A stretch of DNA of 64,000 nt from Gaertneriomyces semiglobifer (lineage: Eukaryota; Chytridiomycota; Chytridiomycetes; Spizellomycetales; Spizellomycetaceae). The stretch lies in NCBI GenBank assembly GCA_025558075.1, contig JAHLKF010000001.1:682001-746000 (forward strand), read 5' to 3'. The notes under the pieces were generated by a model. It was not told where the DNA came from. It made no database searches and saw only the letters and a program-made list of their open reading frames with translations. The translations under genes were made by a program, and so were the position numbers. Shown here in pieces: positions 40,141 to 49,527 of this stretch. Position 1 is the stretch's first letter. Each line of letters begins with the position of its first letter.

Positions 40141-40762
40141 AGCAGGGCAACTTAAAAAAAAGCGAAAGATGGATGTACTATCACCTCAGAGTAATACGTT
40201 ATTGAATTACTTTGCTACTGCGCCTACACCAGCACCAACACCAACACCAGTACCACCACCAGTACCACCACCAGTACCACCACCAACACCAGCATCAGTA
40301 CCAACCTCAACACCAGCATCAGTACCAACACCAGCATCAGTACCAACACCAACACCAGTACCACCACCAACACCAGCATCAGTACCGGCACCAGCACAAA
40401 AGCATTCCAGCATCAAGTGCTCCTTATTGGCCATTCTCAAAGACGGTTATCATGTACCGGTCAATGCCTTCATTCGTACTGCAGGCAATCTTGTCCGACA
40501 CACCACAGTTTTTCTAAAGTACTGGCTGGCCCATTATGACACATCACATTACAATGCGGACTTTCCATCGATCACTAACAAGCACATATGGATGGCTTTC
40601 CAGTTGCTTAACAAGGGACCAACCGTACAAAGGTCTGAAGAATCGCAGTGGATTCAGGAAGAACTCTGGCCGTTTGTCCATGGATATGTGCCATTTTTGG
40701 TTTTCAACATCCACACGGGGGAAGATGGGAACGCAAGTTGTCACATAAGTAAATTCCTATGA
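40141..40762 (+). pseudogene. main part of the host gene split by element 1
   Basis: The frame runs GQLKKKRKMDVLSPQ, then QSNTLLNYFA (a PIP-box-like TLLNYF), a low-complexity Pro/Thr repeat tract (about 40215-40395) and a globular C-terminal domain (SSIKCSLLAILKDGYHVPV, FLKYWLAHYDTSHYN, IHTGEDGNASCHISKF). Stop at 40760-40762. It lacks its own promoter; the ATG is on the far side of element 1 at 12302. Translation from the internal ATG at 40169 is conceivable. No family recognised; it might itself belong to an older mobile element. Confidence 0.45.
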
Positions 40763-41701
40763 CTGTGCCGGAGTGAACGTGTTTCGACAGTGGAAATTCT
40801 TGATGTGCGACCAATACACGTGACTGGCACAGTTGTGTTAGTGGCTGAGTCAATTTTATAAGCAGAGTGGTGGTGGCTTCGATGAGTCAAGGAAGCGGTG
40901 CACCTCGATTTGATATTGTACTAAGGACATCCCAATCGTGCAAAGCTCTAACGCTTTTTGCTTAAACTACATGGGTCGATGTCTGCTGATTCAAGGCCTT
41001 GGTTTCTTTCGTTTTGGGGGTGTAGGCGATTGTGTTCATTATTCAATGCGTGATATTTCGTTTTGTACCTAACAGATGCAACTTGCATACTTTTTCCAAG
41101 AACGCTTCCCCATTGATCTTCTTCAGCCAATCGTTTTTGCTGTCCTTCACCACCATGGCATCCAATTTCCAGAATCCTTCTGAGGGTGCCTTCACCGCAT
41201 AGACGGCCTCTGCATTTAACTGCTTTTGAAGTTCTTCGCATCCGATTCCCGCGATTGGAATGGTATAGGGGTCCAATGGCTAGGAGCCCGGAGGAAGGTC
41301 TGTCATCGGACCATTGATCTTGTAGACTGGAATTTGCATTTCGTGGTATGTTATGTGAGCGTGTAGTTTTCAGCAGTGGAGTTGCTGGATAAGGCGGAAG
41401 CTTAAGCAATCTCTTGGGATCACGGTTTCCAAGTACTTAAAGCTTACCAAAGCCAGTCCGAGCAGGGCCAAGCGCGCATGAATGCTTTCATTTCGCCCCG
41501 ACACGTAAGCCATCAGCACATGTGGCGCTGCTTGAAAATACTGTTTATTAAAAGGGGATTCAGTTTCTATAGACTCTATCAACAGTTTTGATGAGATCGG
41601 GATGATGCTTCTTTATCCAATCGACGGCGGTCTTGCTTTTGGCAAATTCTTGGTACAGCTCCCACGTCGGTTCCCACGTGCGATTTGCAGAGGGTTGCCA
41701 G
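40763..41701. other. gene fragments between the two viral elements
   Basis: Apart from the pseudogene at 41043-41339, a minus-strand stretch 41700-41584 reads WEPTWELYQEFAKSKTAVDW and DLIKTVDRVYRN before a stop. It resembles the end of a chromodomain-containing protein and is cut off upstream by the LTR fragment at 41702. I see no intact gene here. Confidence 0.4.
41043..41339 (-). pseudogene. unrecognised 98-codon frame with an in-frame stop
   Basis: ATG at 41339 (MQIPVYKINGPMTDLPPGS), then TAG at 41280-41282, then an open frame (DPYTIPIAGIGCEELQKQL, GFWKLDAMVVKDSKNDWL) to the stop at 41043. The layout recalls ubiquitin-like header domains of Crinkler-type proteins, but the match is weak and I do not name it so. 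Confidence 0.35.
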
Positions 41702-41758
41702 TGTTGTAAGGGGGTCCCGGTGACATACCTGTCCTAAGGGTTGCCCTAAACAGGGCGC
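41702..41758 (+). repeat. truncated copia LTR at the edge of element 2
   Basis: TGTTGTAAGGGGGTCCCGGT and what follows match the first about 57 bp of the LTR of the copia element at 12707-17713, read in the opposite direction, at roughly 85%. It stops where element 2 begins. The rest of the LTR is not present to the right of element 2. Confidence 0.75.
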
Positions 41759-42009
41759 GAGAGAAGGGGGTATGATAGTTTGTAACACCTTTTTCGGTAT
41801 CGATAACGCAAAAGTGGGCGCGGAAGCGGAGTAAATTTCAATAGATTTCAATGGATTGCGATATATTTCATATGACGCGCGTCTTATTATGAAACAAACG
41901 GAAAGAATCGGAAATGTGGAAAGATTCGTGAAAGAAATAAAGTTTGCATTGACGCGGGACCCACGGGGCCGGGAGATGGTGACACCGAATGAGCGGGGGT
42001 GACTCAGTT
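41759..42009 (+). repeat. left TIR of element 2
   Basis: The outer about 95 bp match the right end almost perfectly (GAGAGAAGGGGGTATGATAG, TTTTTCGGTATCGATAACGC). The inner part is more diverged but alignable to about position 42009 (GGTGACTCA). Confidence 0.9.
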
Positions 42010-42021
42010 GAACACTACATA

Positions 42022-42093
42022 TCCCAGATCGTATAGTGGTTAGTATCTCTTCTTGTCGCGGGGAAGGCCTGGGTTCGATTCCCAGTCTGGGAG
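42022..42093 (+). tRNA. tRNA-Asp (GTC)
   Basis: A full cloverleaf can be folded: acceptor TCCCAGA with TCTGGGA, D-arm GTATAGTGGTTAGTATC, anticodon loop TTGTCGC (anticodon GTC) on a 5-bp stem with two G-U pairs, and T-arm CTGGG TTCGATT CCCAG, with discriminator G at 42093. A and B boxes (TAGTGGTTAGT; GGTTCGATTCC) are both intact. No intron. It lies 12 bp inside the left TIR of element 2. The weak anticodon stem differs from the usual GC-rich stem of eukaryotic tRNA-Asp. Confidence 0.88.
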
Positions 42094-42117
42094 CTCCATC
42101 TGTTCTTCCATGTGGCA

Positions 42118-42615
42118 TTATTGTGGAAAGGCACCATTGAGACGAATGTGCGTGCTGAGAATGTTCACTCCACCGTCCAGCTTACACTGGACGCAGCACA
42201 TATAGTCCTTATTGATGGTACGGATAAAACTGTCTCTGCAGTAGAGATGGGAACATCCTGGAAGTTTCAAGAGACCGGCAACCTCGCTTTTACAAAGGCA
42301 ACAACAGACCACAGGGCGGCTTAGAATCGCCGAACAAAAAGGACCGCTGCATACCATACTAGGAAGCGTAGCGACACAGTGGAGGAGGTAAAAGTGGCAA
42401 CAATTGGTGTAGGCCCGAGGAGCGTCGGGGGAAATGGCTTTGAGACAGGCGGAACAACGGAGGAGCGACCTGGCACCTTTTGGAGTGGCGACGTAAGGTG
42501 GTGGAGGAGGAGGAGGAGGAGGGTGAGAAGAGGAAGAATCATCGTGAACAGTATTGTGGGCCATGTTTGAGAGATGTGAGGCAGAGAACAGGAAATAGGA
42601 GAGCCTTTGCAGCAT
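42118..42615 (-). CDS. RING-finger-like protein of element 2
   Basis: ATG at 42615, or at 42564 (MAHNTVHDD). After a poly-Pro stretch there are two Cys clusters: CSACLKAISPDAPRAY...CC and a RING-like CCLCKSEVAGLLKL, CSHLYCRDS, CCVQC, matching C-x2-C...C-x-H-x2-C...C-x2-C with one ligand uncertain. RING proteins usually act as ubiquitin E3 ligases; in a virus this would suggest control of host proteins (inference). The frame is intact. It is the first gene inside the left end, after the tRNA. Confidence 0.6.
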   Translation of the reverse strand: MLQRLSYFLFSASHLSNMAHNTVHDDSSSSHPPPPPPPPPYVATPKGARSLLRCSACLKAISPDAPRAYTNCCHFYLLHCVATLPSMVCSGPFCSAILSRPVVCCCLCKSEVAGLLKLPGCSHLYCRDSFIRTINKDYMCCVQCKLDGGVNILSTHIRLNGAFPQ

Positions 42616-42812
42616 AAAAGCTTTCGCAAAAAATTTAAGGGGTAGTCAAACACAAACATTCATGTTCTAATTATGAAAGTGAGTCATACACATGTGCTGT
42701 CGTGTTGAATCGCGTATGTGTTTCCATTGGGACCTTGAACTTGAACTTTGAAGGTTGTCGGTAACACTATCCAAACACTACCCTAAGGATAGGGGCGAGC
42801 GGTGTAGATACA

Positions 42813-44372
42813 ATGGTCCCAGAAAAAGATCAATCGATTGAAGCGAGGATCAAGTGCTGCAAACAGGTGCAGTCCAACAGCAGAATCAAGATCCACGACA
42901 GTGTGGGAGAGGTGGTTCCGTGGAACGCCAAGTACTTGTATCCGACACAAGCGAGTCGAGCATGGAAGACGTTAGTGAAAATTCCACCCAAGAACGGGTT
43001 CGACTTCCGGTCCGGTATGCAGAACACCATTCGTCTCGAACTTCCAGCTACAGGATACGTGAACCCAGCAAATCACTCTCTCTCCTTTCAAGTCAAACAT
43101 GTCTTGAAAACTCGAACGGTTGGCACACCCCTCCCACGCTTCCAGAACAACATTGCGAGTATCTTTTCACGTATACGATGTTCCTATGGATCCATGACAT
43201 TTGAGGACCTACAAAATCAAGGAATATTGGCCCGGGTTTTGACGGAGGGCGCTACCAACAACATGATAGGAGTGAGCGCGCAGAGTAGTATTTCCGAAGG
43301 TGTTGGAGGAACCACACAATGTTGGGATAAAGTTGGAAAGAAAGTGTCAGTGACGAACACACGGTTTGCAGACATCCAAGGAGGTACTAGCAAGTCTGTG
43401 GAGGACGACTCTTTGACAGCGGCTATGGTAGTGAATCGACAGTACACCATCCAGTTACCCCTCGGCTTATTTCAACAGAGCAAGCTCATTCCTCTCAAAT
43501 GGATGGCGTCGCAACTGGCCATCGAGTTGGAATTGGCTGATTATGAAAATCGCGTGGCTCAAACCGATAACAAACAACTCGAGGATTACTTTCAACTAAC
43601 CAACGTGTCTTTGAATCTGGAGCTGTTAGAGTTTGATGCGACATATGACCAAGCAATGTTGGAAGGATTACGCGGGGGTGGAGTACCTATCAAGTTTGCC
43701 ACCTACGATTGCTTTATTGCAACACCTCACAAATCCAATAAACAAGTCCTGACGATTCCCGAACGGAACCGATCCATCAAGGCCGTGTTCAATGTACAAG
43801 TACCTGGAAAAGGTACTAACGTGAACCAGAAATATCCCAAAGACTCGCATGCCTTTTTACAGTCCTCGACGGGATACTTTAACGCCATGGAGAAACCTTG
43901 GTGTGTTGGACATGTGGTGGACTTTCAATGGCGTATCGGTGGTAAATACCATCCCGCACAACCTGTGGTATGTGGAACGGACACTGCCACCAACCGTGCT
44001 GCTGACGCATACTGGGAATTCGCCAAAGCGTTGAATATTGTTGGGGATTATCGTGTAACGACAGGTTTGAACAGCACACGTTGGGCTCGTGGCGATGACA
44101 AGAGTATTTTCTGTGATTGGATCGGTGAAGAACAGAAAGACGCAATGAGCAACAAAACCATTGACGGTCCCTCCGCCTTTGTGATTGCGTGCAACCTTGA
44201 GACAAGTGATGGCACAGAGATTTCTGGTATCAACGGAGAAGAACAAAACGACATTGCACTTGTGATCAACTACAGTTCAGAACAGTCTCCAGAGACTTTT
44301 TACTACACGTTTGTTTATTACGATGCAATGTTGGTCCTGCGTGAGAACAATGTTGTAGAACTGATCAAATAG
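42813..44372 (+). CDS. double-jelly-roll major capsid protein of element 2
   Basis: 519 aa, intact, ATG at 42813. The N-terminal part matches the style of Polinton/adintovirus capsid proteins: TIRLELPATGYVNPANHSL, then ASIFSRIRCSYGSMTFEDL (the S-G-S/T-x-x-E-D motif region). The second jelly-roll follows after YDQAMLEGLRGGG, with ALVINYSSEQSPETFYYTF near the C-terminus. It is followed 62 bp later by the penton gene on the same strand, the usual pair. The capsid would be a T-number icosahedron of pseudo-hexameric trimers, as known for the family. Confidence 0.82.
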   Translation: MVPEKDQSIEARIKCCKQVQSNSRIKIHDSVGEVVPWNAKYLYPTQASRAWKTLVKIPPKNGFDFRSGMQNTIRLELPATGYVNPANHSLSFQVKHVLKTRTVGTPLPRFQNNIASIFSRIRCSYGSMTFEDLQNQGILARVLTEGATNNMIGVSAQSSISEGVGGTTQCWDKVGKKVSVTNTRFADIQGGTSKSVEDDSLTAAMVVNRQYTIQLPLGLFQQSKLIPLKWMASQLAIELELADYENRVAQTDNKQLEDYFQLTNVSLNLELLEFDATYDQAMLEGLRGGGVPIKFATYDCFIATPHKSNKQVLTIPERNRSIKAVFNVQVPGKGTNVNQKYPKDSHAFLQSSTGYFNAMEKPWCVGHVVDFQWRIGGKYHPAQPVVCGTDTATNRAADAYWEFAKALNIVGDYRVTTGLNSTRWARGDDKSIFCDWIGEEQKDAMSNKTIDGPSAFVIACNLETSDGTEISGINGEEQNDIALVINYSSEQSPETFYYTFVYYDAMLVLRENNVVELIK

Positions 44373-44434
44373 AATGCGCCAATGTAATATGAGTGAACTA
44401 CATACGTGATACTGTATTTATTCTTGGAAAAAAC

Positions 44435-45433
44435 ATGGCCGAAGCTGTTCCCCTCCGACCTCCGATTCAAACTGTTGGCATCAACGACATCTACGTCTAT
44501 CATGAACTTCACTTTGATTCCTCACAACGGGACAACGGTACCAACAGCCATCCTGTATTCATGTTGACCAACCCCTTGAACAACGTTTTGGGTATCAAAG
44601 TCATCAGTGCCGATATCCCATATGTGTATTATTCTTTTAACAAAAGCAACAACGTTTTTTACGTGGAGGAACTGGACCTGGATCAGACAAAACGTACCGC
44701 CATACGTATTCGTGAAGGAAACTACTCTGCCGAAGAAATAGTGAGAGAGCTACGTTATCAATTCTTGGAAGCCGGTCTGGATTTGGAAATCGAATATGAG
44801 GCTCGTACAAGTACCTATGCAGTCTTTAGCAAAAGTACGGAGTTTGCATTGGTCTTTGGTCTTGACCCTGAAGGAAAAGAAGAAGATCTTCAACATACAC
44901 ATGACAGTTTCCGTTTGCTGGGTTTCGACCGTGGAAGATATCCTTCTGAGGAATTTGCGCCCACCTTACAGACTGGACCACTGGGTGCATATGCTTATAT
45001 AGCGTACCCACCCTACCCGTGTTTTCCCACCAGCCCTAGTTACCTTCTTCTTAGTAGTGACACTTTGGGTGCTAGGATTTCCCGTTACGTGCATGTGAGC
45101 GGAAAAGCCATGCAAAACGCCGGGGTGTTGGCAAAGATACCTGTCAACGCGCTGCCATTTGATATGATTCATTATGAGGACCCAACACCTATCTACGTCT
45201 TTGATACGAGCGCTGGAAATGTGCAAGCTGTTGACCTTCAACTGAAATACGGAGATACGGGTATGGAGGTGGATTTAAACGGTATTGCTTGGTGCGTCAC
45301 CTTGGGAGTTTTAGTGAAACGCGAGGCGAGTTTGGCCCGTTACGACTTTGTAAACAACCGAAACAAAAGGACTTTACCAGTTACGATGTCAATGGGGCCA
45401 GGTTCAAGTGCTAAACGCTTCAAAGTTATGTAA
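44435..45433 (+). CDS. penton (single-jelly-roll minor capsid) protein of element 2
   Basis: ATG at 44435 (MAEAVPLRPPIQTVG) gives 332 aa. Typical penton features are YVYHELHFDSSQRDNG near the start, the LGIKVISADIPYVYYSFN strand pair and RIREGNYSAEEIVRELRYQF (the I-x-E/P-G-N-Y-T/S motif of Polinton pentons). The C-terminus is basic (NKRTLPVTMSM, SSAKRFKVM). It follows the capsid gene directly. Confidence 0.82.
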   Translation: MAEAVPLRPPIQTVGINDIYVYHELHFDSSQRDNGTNSHPVFMLTNPLNNVLGIKVISADIPYVYYSFNKSNNVFYVEELDLDQTKRTAIRIREGNYSAEEIVRELRYQFLEAGLDLEIEYEARTSTYAVFSKSTEFALVFGLDPEGKEEDLQHTHDSFRLLGFDRGRYPSEEFAPTLQTGPLGAYAYIAYPPYPCFPTSPSYLLLSSDTLGARISRYVHVSGKAMQNAGVLAKIPVNALPFDMIHYEDPTPIYVFDTSAGNVQAVDLQLKYGDTGMEVDLNGIAWCVTLGVLVKREASLARYDFVNNRNKRTLPVTMSMGPGSSAKRFKVM

Positions 45434-45546
45434 TGATTCTATAATAAAAGCTACAACTGTCATTGTTGCCCACTATCATATGAAAATCCATTCGTAAAGA
45501 AGGACACTATCTGAGAACCAGGGAGACTTGGATCGATCAAGTCCGG

Positions 45547-47352
45547 TCATTGATGTAAGGATGCTTTTCGATGTCGACGTATGCGTGCGAGCATGCTCCT
45601 AGCATGTTCATTGTTTTCCCGCTGTGTCATCGGTGTTAGGTTACCAATACGGTTATCGTGCTTTTGCATGTTGTCGTGGTTGATGGTCAGGTTGTCAATA
45701 TTGACATGTGGGAAAAAACACCGATAAAGAGCCCGATGCACGTAAACACTTTTGTTTCGACCCTCGTGCCTTAGGGTTACCGTTCGGTAACCTTCCTTTG
45801 CACGCTGCGCCAAAATTTTTTTACTTTTTCCAAGGACAGCACCCCGGCTAGAGAAAAAGTATCCTGGAAAATCCGGATGCTCTTTCCAGATTTCGTGCGT
45901 GTGGTCGGTATCAAAGAACTGCGCATAATGACCCTTCCCGATGTTGACTTTCTCTAGACAAGATCGCAGTACGGCTTGAACGGTTGTTTGGTAAGCGTCA
46001 GCACACTCCTGTGCATCGGCGTACATCTTGGGTGGTTGAAGGGGTTGGTGCGTAGAGGATTCAAAGATATGTACCGATTTTGAACGCATACGTAATGACG
46101 AGTTATAGCGTGGGTCATTACCAAACCCAGACTCAAGGGATTGGAACGGGGTACAGGTGGTGTACTGTGTGGCATCTATAGCCACAGTCGCTGTAGCGTT
46201 AGGCACGGATAGTTCATCGTCTTCTTCCGAGACCGGTTGTGTGGGCACATCAGCTTCTTCTACTTCATCCTGTAAGGGTTGCGAATTTGCCCACTCTGAT
46301 GCTTTGCCATAGATCTCTTCCCAATCTTCCTCTTCTTCTTCTTCTTCTTCTACCGTTTCTGTTGTTGTTGCTGTCGTTGCGGCGGCAGCACCATCAATAT
46401 CCATGTCACTTGTGTTGATTACTGTAATCGTACCGTCAATATTCATATGATCCGTGGTTACCACATCGGACTGGGAAGGTGGATCTTGGCGATAACGTTT
46501 GGACCAAGCGGGTCGACTGCTTCCTACGATATGCATCCTCTTGTGGTTGATATATTCCCTGTTTTTCTGCAAAAACATCCATCGGTTCGTTAAGGGGGTT
46601 ACAGGAGGGGGTGGCGACCTTTGTGGTACACGTTGTTTCCCTTTTGCGGTGGCATTGATCGCCTCGTATTTTTGACGCACCCTTTCTGCCTCCGCAGGGT
46701 CCTTATACATAGTGAGGTCCGGCATCGGTAACCATGGTTCCTCACCTTGTGAAGGCTGCTCCAACGACCTTGCTTCTGACTCATCATACGATGGTAGTTC
46801 CAAGGAGCATACCGTTTCTTCAGTTCTCTGCGAAACTGTAGCGGTACATGATGGTTGGCTTGCAGGGGATGTGACCGTATTGGTTGTAACTGGCGAAGGA
46901 GATCTTGATACGTTGCGAGGGCAACGTAGCGCCGATTTCAAGGCCTGCCCCATTAACGTTGAGCGAACAAGGGATCGGGGCACACTTTCTGTGTTATGTG
47001 TAAAGAGCCGAACTTCAGGTAATGAATTTATTTGAACATGTCGGTTTGTCGGTTCTGGCGCTGGCGTCGTTAATGTATTGGTCATACTTGGCACTTCGTC
47101 ATCGTCCGATACCACAACGGTTTCAACGTCGCTTACATCATCCACCCATGGTGCTTGCTGAATGATGGTTGTAGGCACTTTGAAACGTGTTTCCGTTTTC
47201 ATAAAGACGGTAAAAGTTGTTATCGTTGAATACGTCTTGAAATCCTTTGAAACACGTTCGCGATAGACAACATCACACAGGATGTGATGGTATGGGAACA
47301 TTGTCTTGTCCAACACTGTAACATTGCATGGGGGTAATGGAACACGTGGCAT
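45547..47352 (-). CDS. large HNH-endonuclease protein (NUMOD4/HNH type C-terminus)
   Basis: I choose ATG 47352 (MPRVPLPPCNVTVLD), which gives 601 aa; the frame is open to 47550. The first about 450 residues are low in known motifs, with Ser/Thr/Pro-rich and acidic parts (a run of Glu at about 46335-46360). The last about 110 residues are an HNH homing-endonuclease module: FPGYFFSSRGAVLGKSKKIL (NUMOD4-like), YVHRALYRCFF, NLTINHDNMQKHDNRIGNL and NLTPMTQRENNEHA. It could cut competing DNA or support spread. It is convergent with the penton gene and divergent from the ATPase. Confidence 0.78.
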   Translation of the reverse strand: MPRVPLPPCNVTVLDKTMFPYHHILCDVVYRERVSKDFKTYSTITTFTVFMKTETRFKVPTTIIQQAPWVDDVSDVETVVVSDDDEVPSMTNTLTTPAPEPTNRHVQINSLPEVRLFTHNTESVPRSLVRSTLMGQALKSALRCPRNVSRSPSPVTTNTVTSPASQPSCTATVSQRTEETVCSLELPSYDESEARSLEQPSQGEEPWLPMPDLTMYKDPAEAERVRQKYEAINATAKGKQRVPQRSPPPPVTPLTNRWMFLQKNREYINHKRMHIVGSSRPAWSKRYRQDPPSQSDVVTTDHMNIDGTITVINTSDMDIDGAAAATTATTTETVEEEEEEEEDWEEIYGKASEWANSQPLQDEVEEADVPTQPVSEEDDELSVPNATATVAIDATQYTTCTPFQSLESGFGNDPRYNSSLRMRSKSVHIFESSTHQPLQPPKMYADAQECADAYQTTVQAVLRSCLEKVNIGKGHYAQFFDTDHTHEIWKEHPDFPGYFFSSRGAVLGKSKKILAQRAKEGYRTVTLRHEGRNKSVYVHRALYRCFFPHVNIDNLTINHDNMQKHDNRIGNLTPMTQRENNEHARSMLARIRRHRKASLHQ

Positions 47353-47532
47353 GATAGTCGTGAGAAAATGATAAGCTGTAGGTAGAGACAAACAAAGGGA
47401 TAGTGGACAGGACACTCCCCTTTTATAGCCATTCGTTTTTAGTATGAAGGTAGGAGTGTACCGGCAACCCCGATCGATCACAACACCTGGTGACAACAAA
47501 AAACACGAGAAACACGAAACATTGATTAGTCC

Positions 47533-48486
47533 ATGGCACCGCGGAAACACTCAAACCGTCAAGAGTTACAGGTGCGGCCCATTCCGCTGCCTGTAACAGC
47601 GCATCACCCTCCTCCACCCATCGGCGACGATGTTTTTCCGTATCACGAATTTACAGCCGGACTGATTGCACCGAAAAGGAGTGGGAAAACAACGCTTATC
47701 TGCAACATCCTCAAATTCTATCAGGGCTACTTCCACGTTATCACGGTCTTCAGCCCAACGTTGCACTGTGACGAAAAGTGGGAAACAGTCCGCCGTTTAC
47801 CGTTATTAGCCGAAAATACACAACTCGTCAAATTTCTAAAGAAGAAGGGGCAGAGTAAAAATCCGGTGGTGGGAAGACCCAGTATCATCGATCAGGGTAA
47901 CAAACCTTTCAACCCGCATATATCAGACAGTCACTTTATCAGCGAATACGATAAGTCCACGTTGGATGACATGCTTACAGAGCAGCGGGACATGATCAAA
48001 GAAATAGAAGGGTTGGGAGGAACCAAACACCTCGCAAACCGTTGGTTGATCATTTTTGATGATCTTGTAGGTAGTACCTTATTCAGCAATAAGCGACAGA
48101 GTGTGTTTAAAATGCTGAACACGAATCATCGACACGCGTCTGCCAGTTTGCTTTTGGTCTCCCAAGCGTACCGGGAGGTAAGCAAAACACGAGCGTGTTT
48201 TTGATTACCTAACTCCGACGATATAGTATATCAACACTTGTGTTACTAGATCCCCAAAACCGTGCGGGTAAACCTTACCGCTTTGATTCTTTTTGAAGTG
48301 ACAAATGAATCCGAGTTGAAAGCGCTTTATGAAGAGAACACTTGCGGAATGACTTGGGATGTGTGGATGCAAGCATATAGGTACTGCACAGAACAGGACT
48401 ACGATTTTATGTACATCAACTACAAGAAGCCGAAAAAACTCCGTGTTATGAAGAATTTTGATCAGTACATCTTTCTGGATAATTAA
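47533..48486 (+). CDS. A32-type packaging ATPase of element 2, with a spliceosomal intron
   Basis: Exons 47533-48177 and 48250-48486 join to 293 aa across a 72-nt GT-AG intron (GTAAGC...TACTAG). Walker A is APKRSGKTTL at about residue 49 and Walker B is LIIFDDLVG. After the Q-S/A-Y-R motif (VSQAYRE) the second exon starts IPKTVRVNLTALILFEV, exactly the continuation expected for Polinton ATPases. Without splicing the protein ends 8 codons into the intron and lacks the C-terminal part. The ATG is 180 bp from the divergent HNH gene. Confidence 0.87.
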
Positions 48487-48628
48487 TCGGAAAAGGCAAT
48501 ACAGTTTAATCTTTAGAGTAAATGAATTTTTATTCCATGACAAGTAAATCACTGTTACAACACGCGTGGTCTCTCTGTGACGGCCAACCGTTCTGACAAC
48601 CCTCACATCTAGTCTGGCGCGTTCTAAG

Positions 48629-49213
48629 TCATTCCTCCTTCTTCTCATCCTCGAGACCTGGGAACACAACGTTTGTGGCTGCAAAGTTCATTCCAAAGCG
48701 TTTCATGCCCTTGTTGAACCAACCCCCAACACTACAGTGAACTACCATCGGGATACCAGCACAAAGGGTTTTAGGCGGTGCACCAGGCACAAGTTTGATG
48801 TTGCTCTTGGCTTTGAAGTACTTCTTTGTCGTGTCAGTGGTCATTTTGACATAGATACGTGGTGTCGTCTCAGTGGGGTCAAAGAGACATCCGTTCCAGC
48901 CTTTCTCCTTATCTTCGCTATGGAACGCCACAGCATCTTTGTCCGTAACACAACCTTCAAGACGTTCAAAGAGAGTTTGCAAAGCACCCAGGTCTTGAGC
49001 ACTAACGGTGATACCGAACGTGTGGTTGCCCCAATTATCCGTGTTGATGGTGTTTGTGGCAAGTTGTCCCACTAACTCGAGCAATAATGGACGCACAGTC
49101 AGGTTGGTAAACATCAGATTAGGTGCATTGGGATTACTGAGTGTCACACATTGAAATGCGGTGTCAGGGTTGTTCTCCAGCAGGGCCGATGGTGTGAAGG
49201 TCGTAACAGTCAT
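48629..49213 (-). CDS. element 2 protein of 194 aa, possible ssDNA-binding protein
   Basis: ATG at 49213 (MTVTTFTPSALLENNPD). The C-terminal part (TLCAGIPMVVHCSVGGWFNKG, then KRFGMNFAATNVVFPG) has the strand pattern and the W...FG-[MLV] spacing seen in OB-fold single-strand DNA-binding proteins of large DNA viruses. That is a pattern comparison only. The frame is intact, and it ends in an acidic tail (EDEKKEE). Downstream it converges on the ATPase. Confidence 0.5.
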   Translation of the reverse strand: MTVTTFTPSALLENNPDTAFQCVTLSNPNAPNLMFTNLTVRPLLLELVGQLATNTINTDNWGNHTFGITVSAQDLGALQTLFERLEGCVTDKDAVAFHSEDKEKGWNGCLFDPTETTPRIYVKMTTDTTKKYFKAKSNIKLVPGAPPKTLCAGIPMVVHCSVGGWFNKGMKRFGMNFAATNVVFPGLEDEKKEE

Positions 49214-49527
49214 TTTCCAAATGGGGAAATAGAATTACTCACGTTGATGTTGTTGTTGTTGTTGTTGTTGCTCTTGTCGGGACCCTGGGGTTCTTGATGG
49301 TTAAGGTTGTTTGCTAGAAAAAACTTCTGGGGGCACAGAGAACCTTTCGCCGTTTTATATTCCAATCCGTGAAACAATGTAAAATAGTGAGCATACTACT
49401 CTATGAGAGTCGACAATATCAGTGGAAGTGTATAGAACTCAAAAGAACAAAATTGGTACGACCTGATGTTCAACCGTTCGGAAAAAAGCACGGATGCTCA
49501 CATTGTCTCGTTTTTCTTTCATGCACA
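49214..49527. other. intergenic with a (GTT)n microsatellite
   Basis: The leader of the 194-aa gene carries a GTTGTT repeat (about 49236-49270). The rest is unremarkable, and open frames here use no ATG. Confidence 0.4.

Noticed and set aside
40210..40400. Pro/Thr repeat region read on the minus strand as a Gly/Val repeat protein
   Set aside because: The plus-strand frame continues on both sides of the repeat with normal protein sequence; the minus-strand reading is only the repeat itself.
41759..41765. A target-site duplication for element 2
   Set aside because: The bases outside the TIRs (CAGGGCGC on the left, ATGTTCAG on the right) do not match at any sensible offset.
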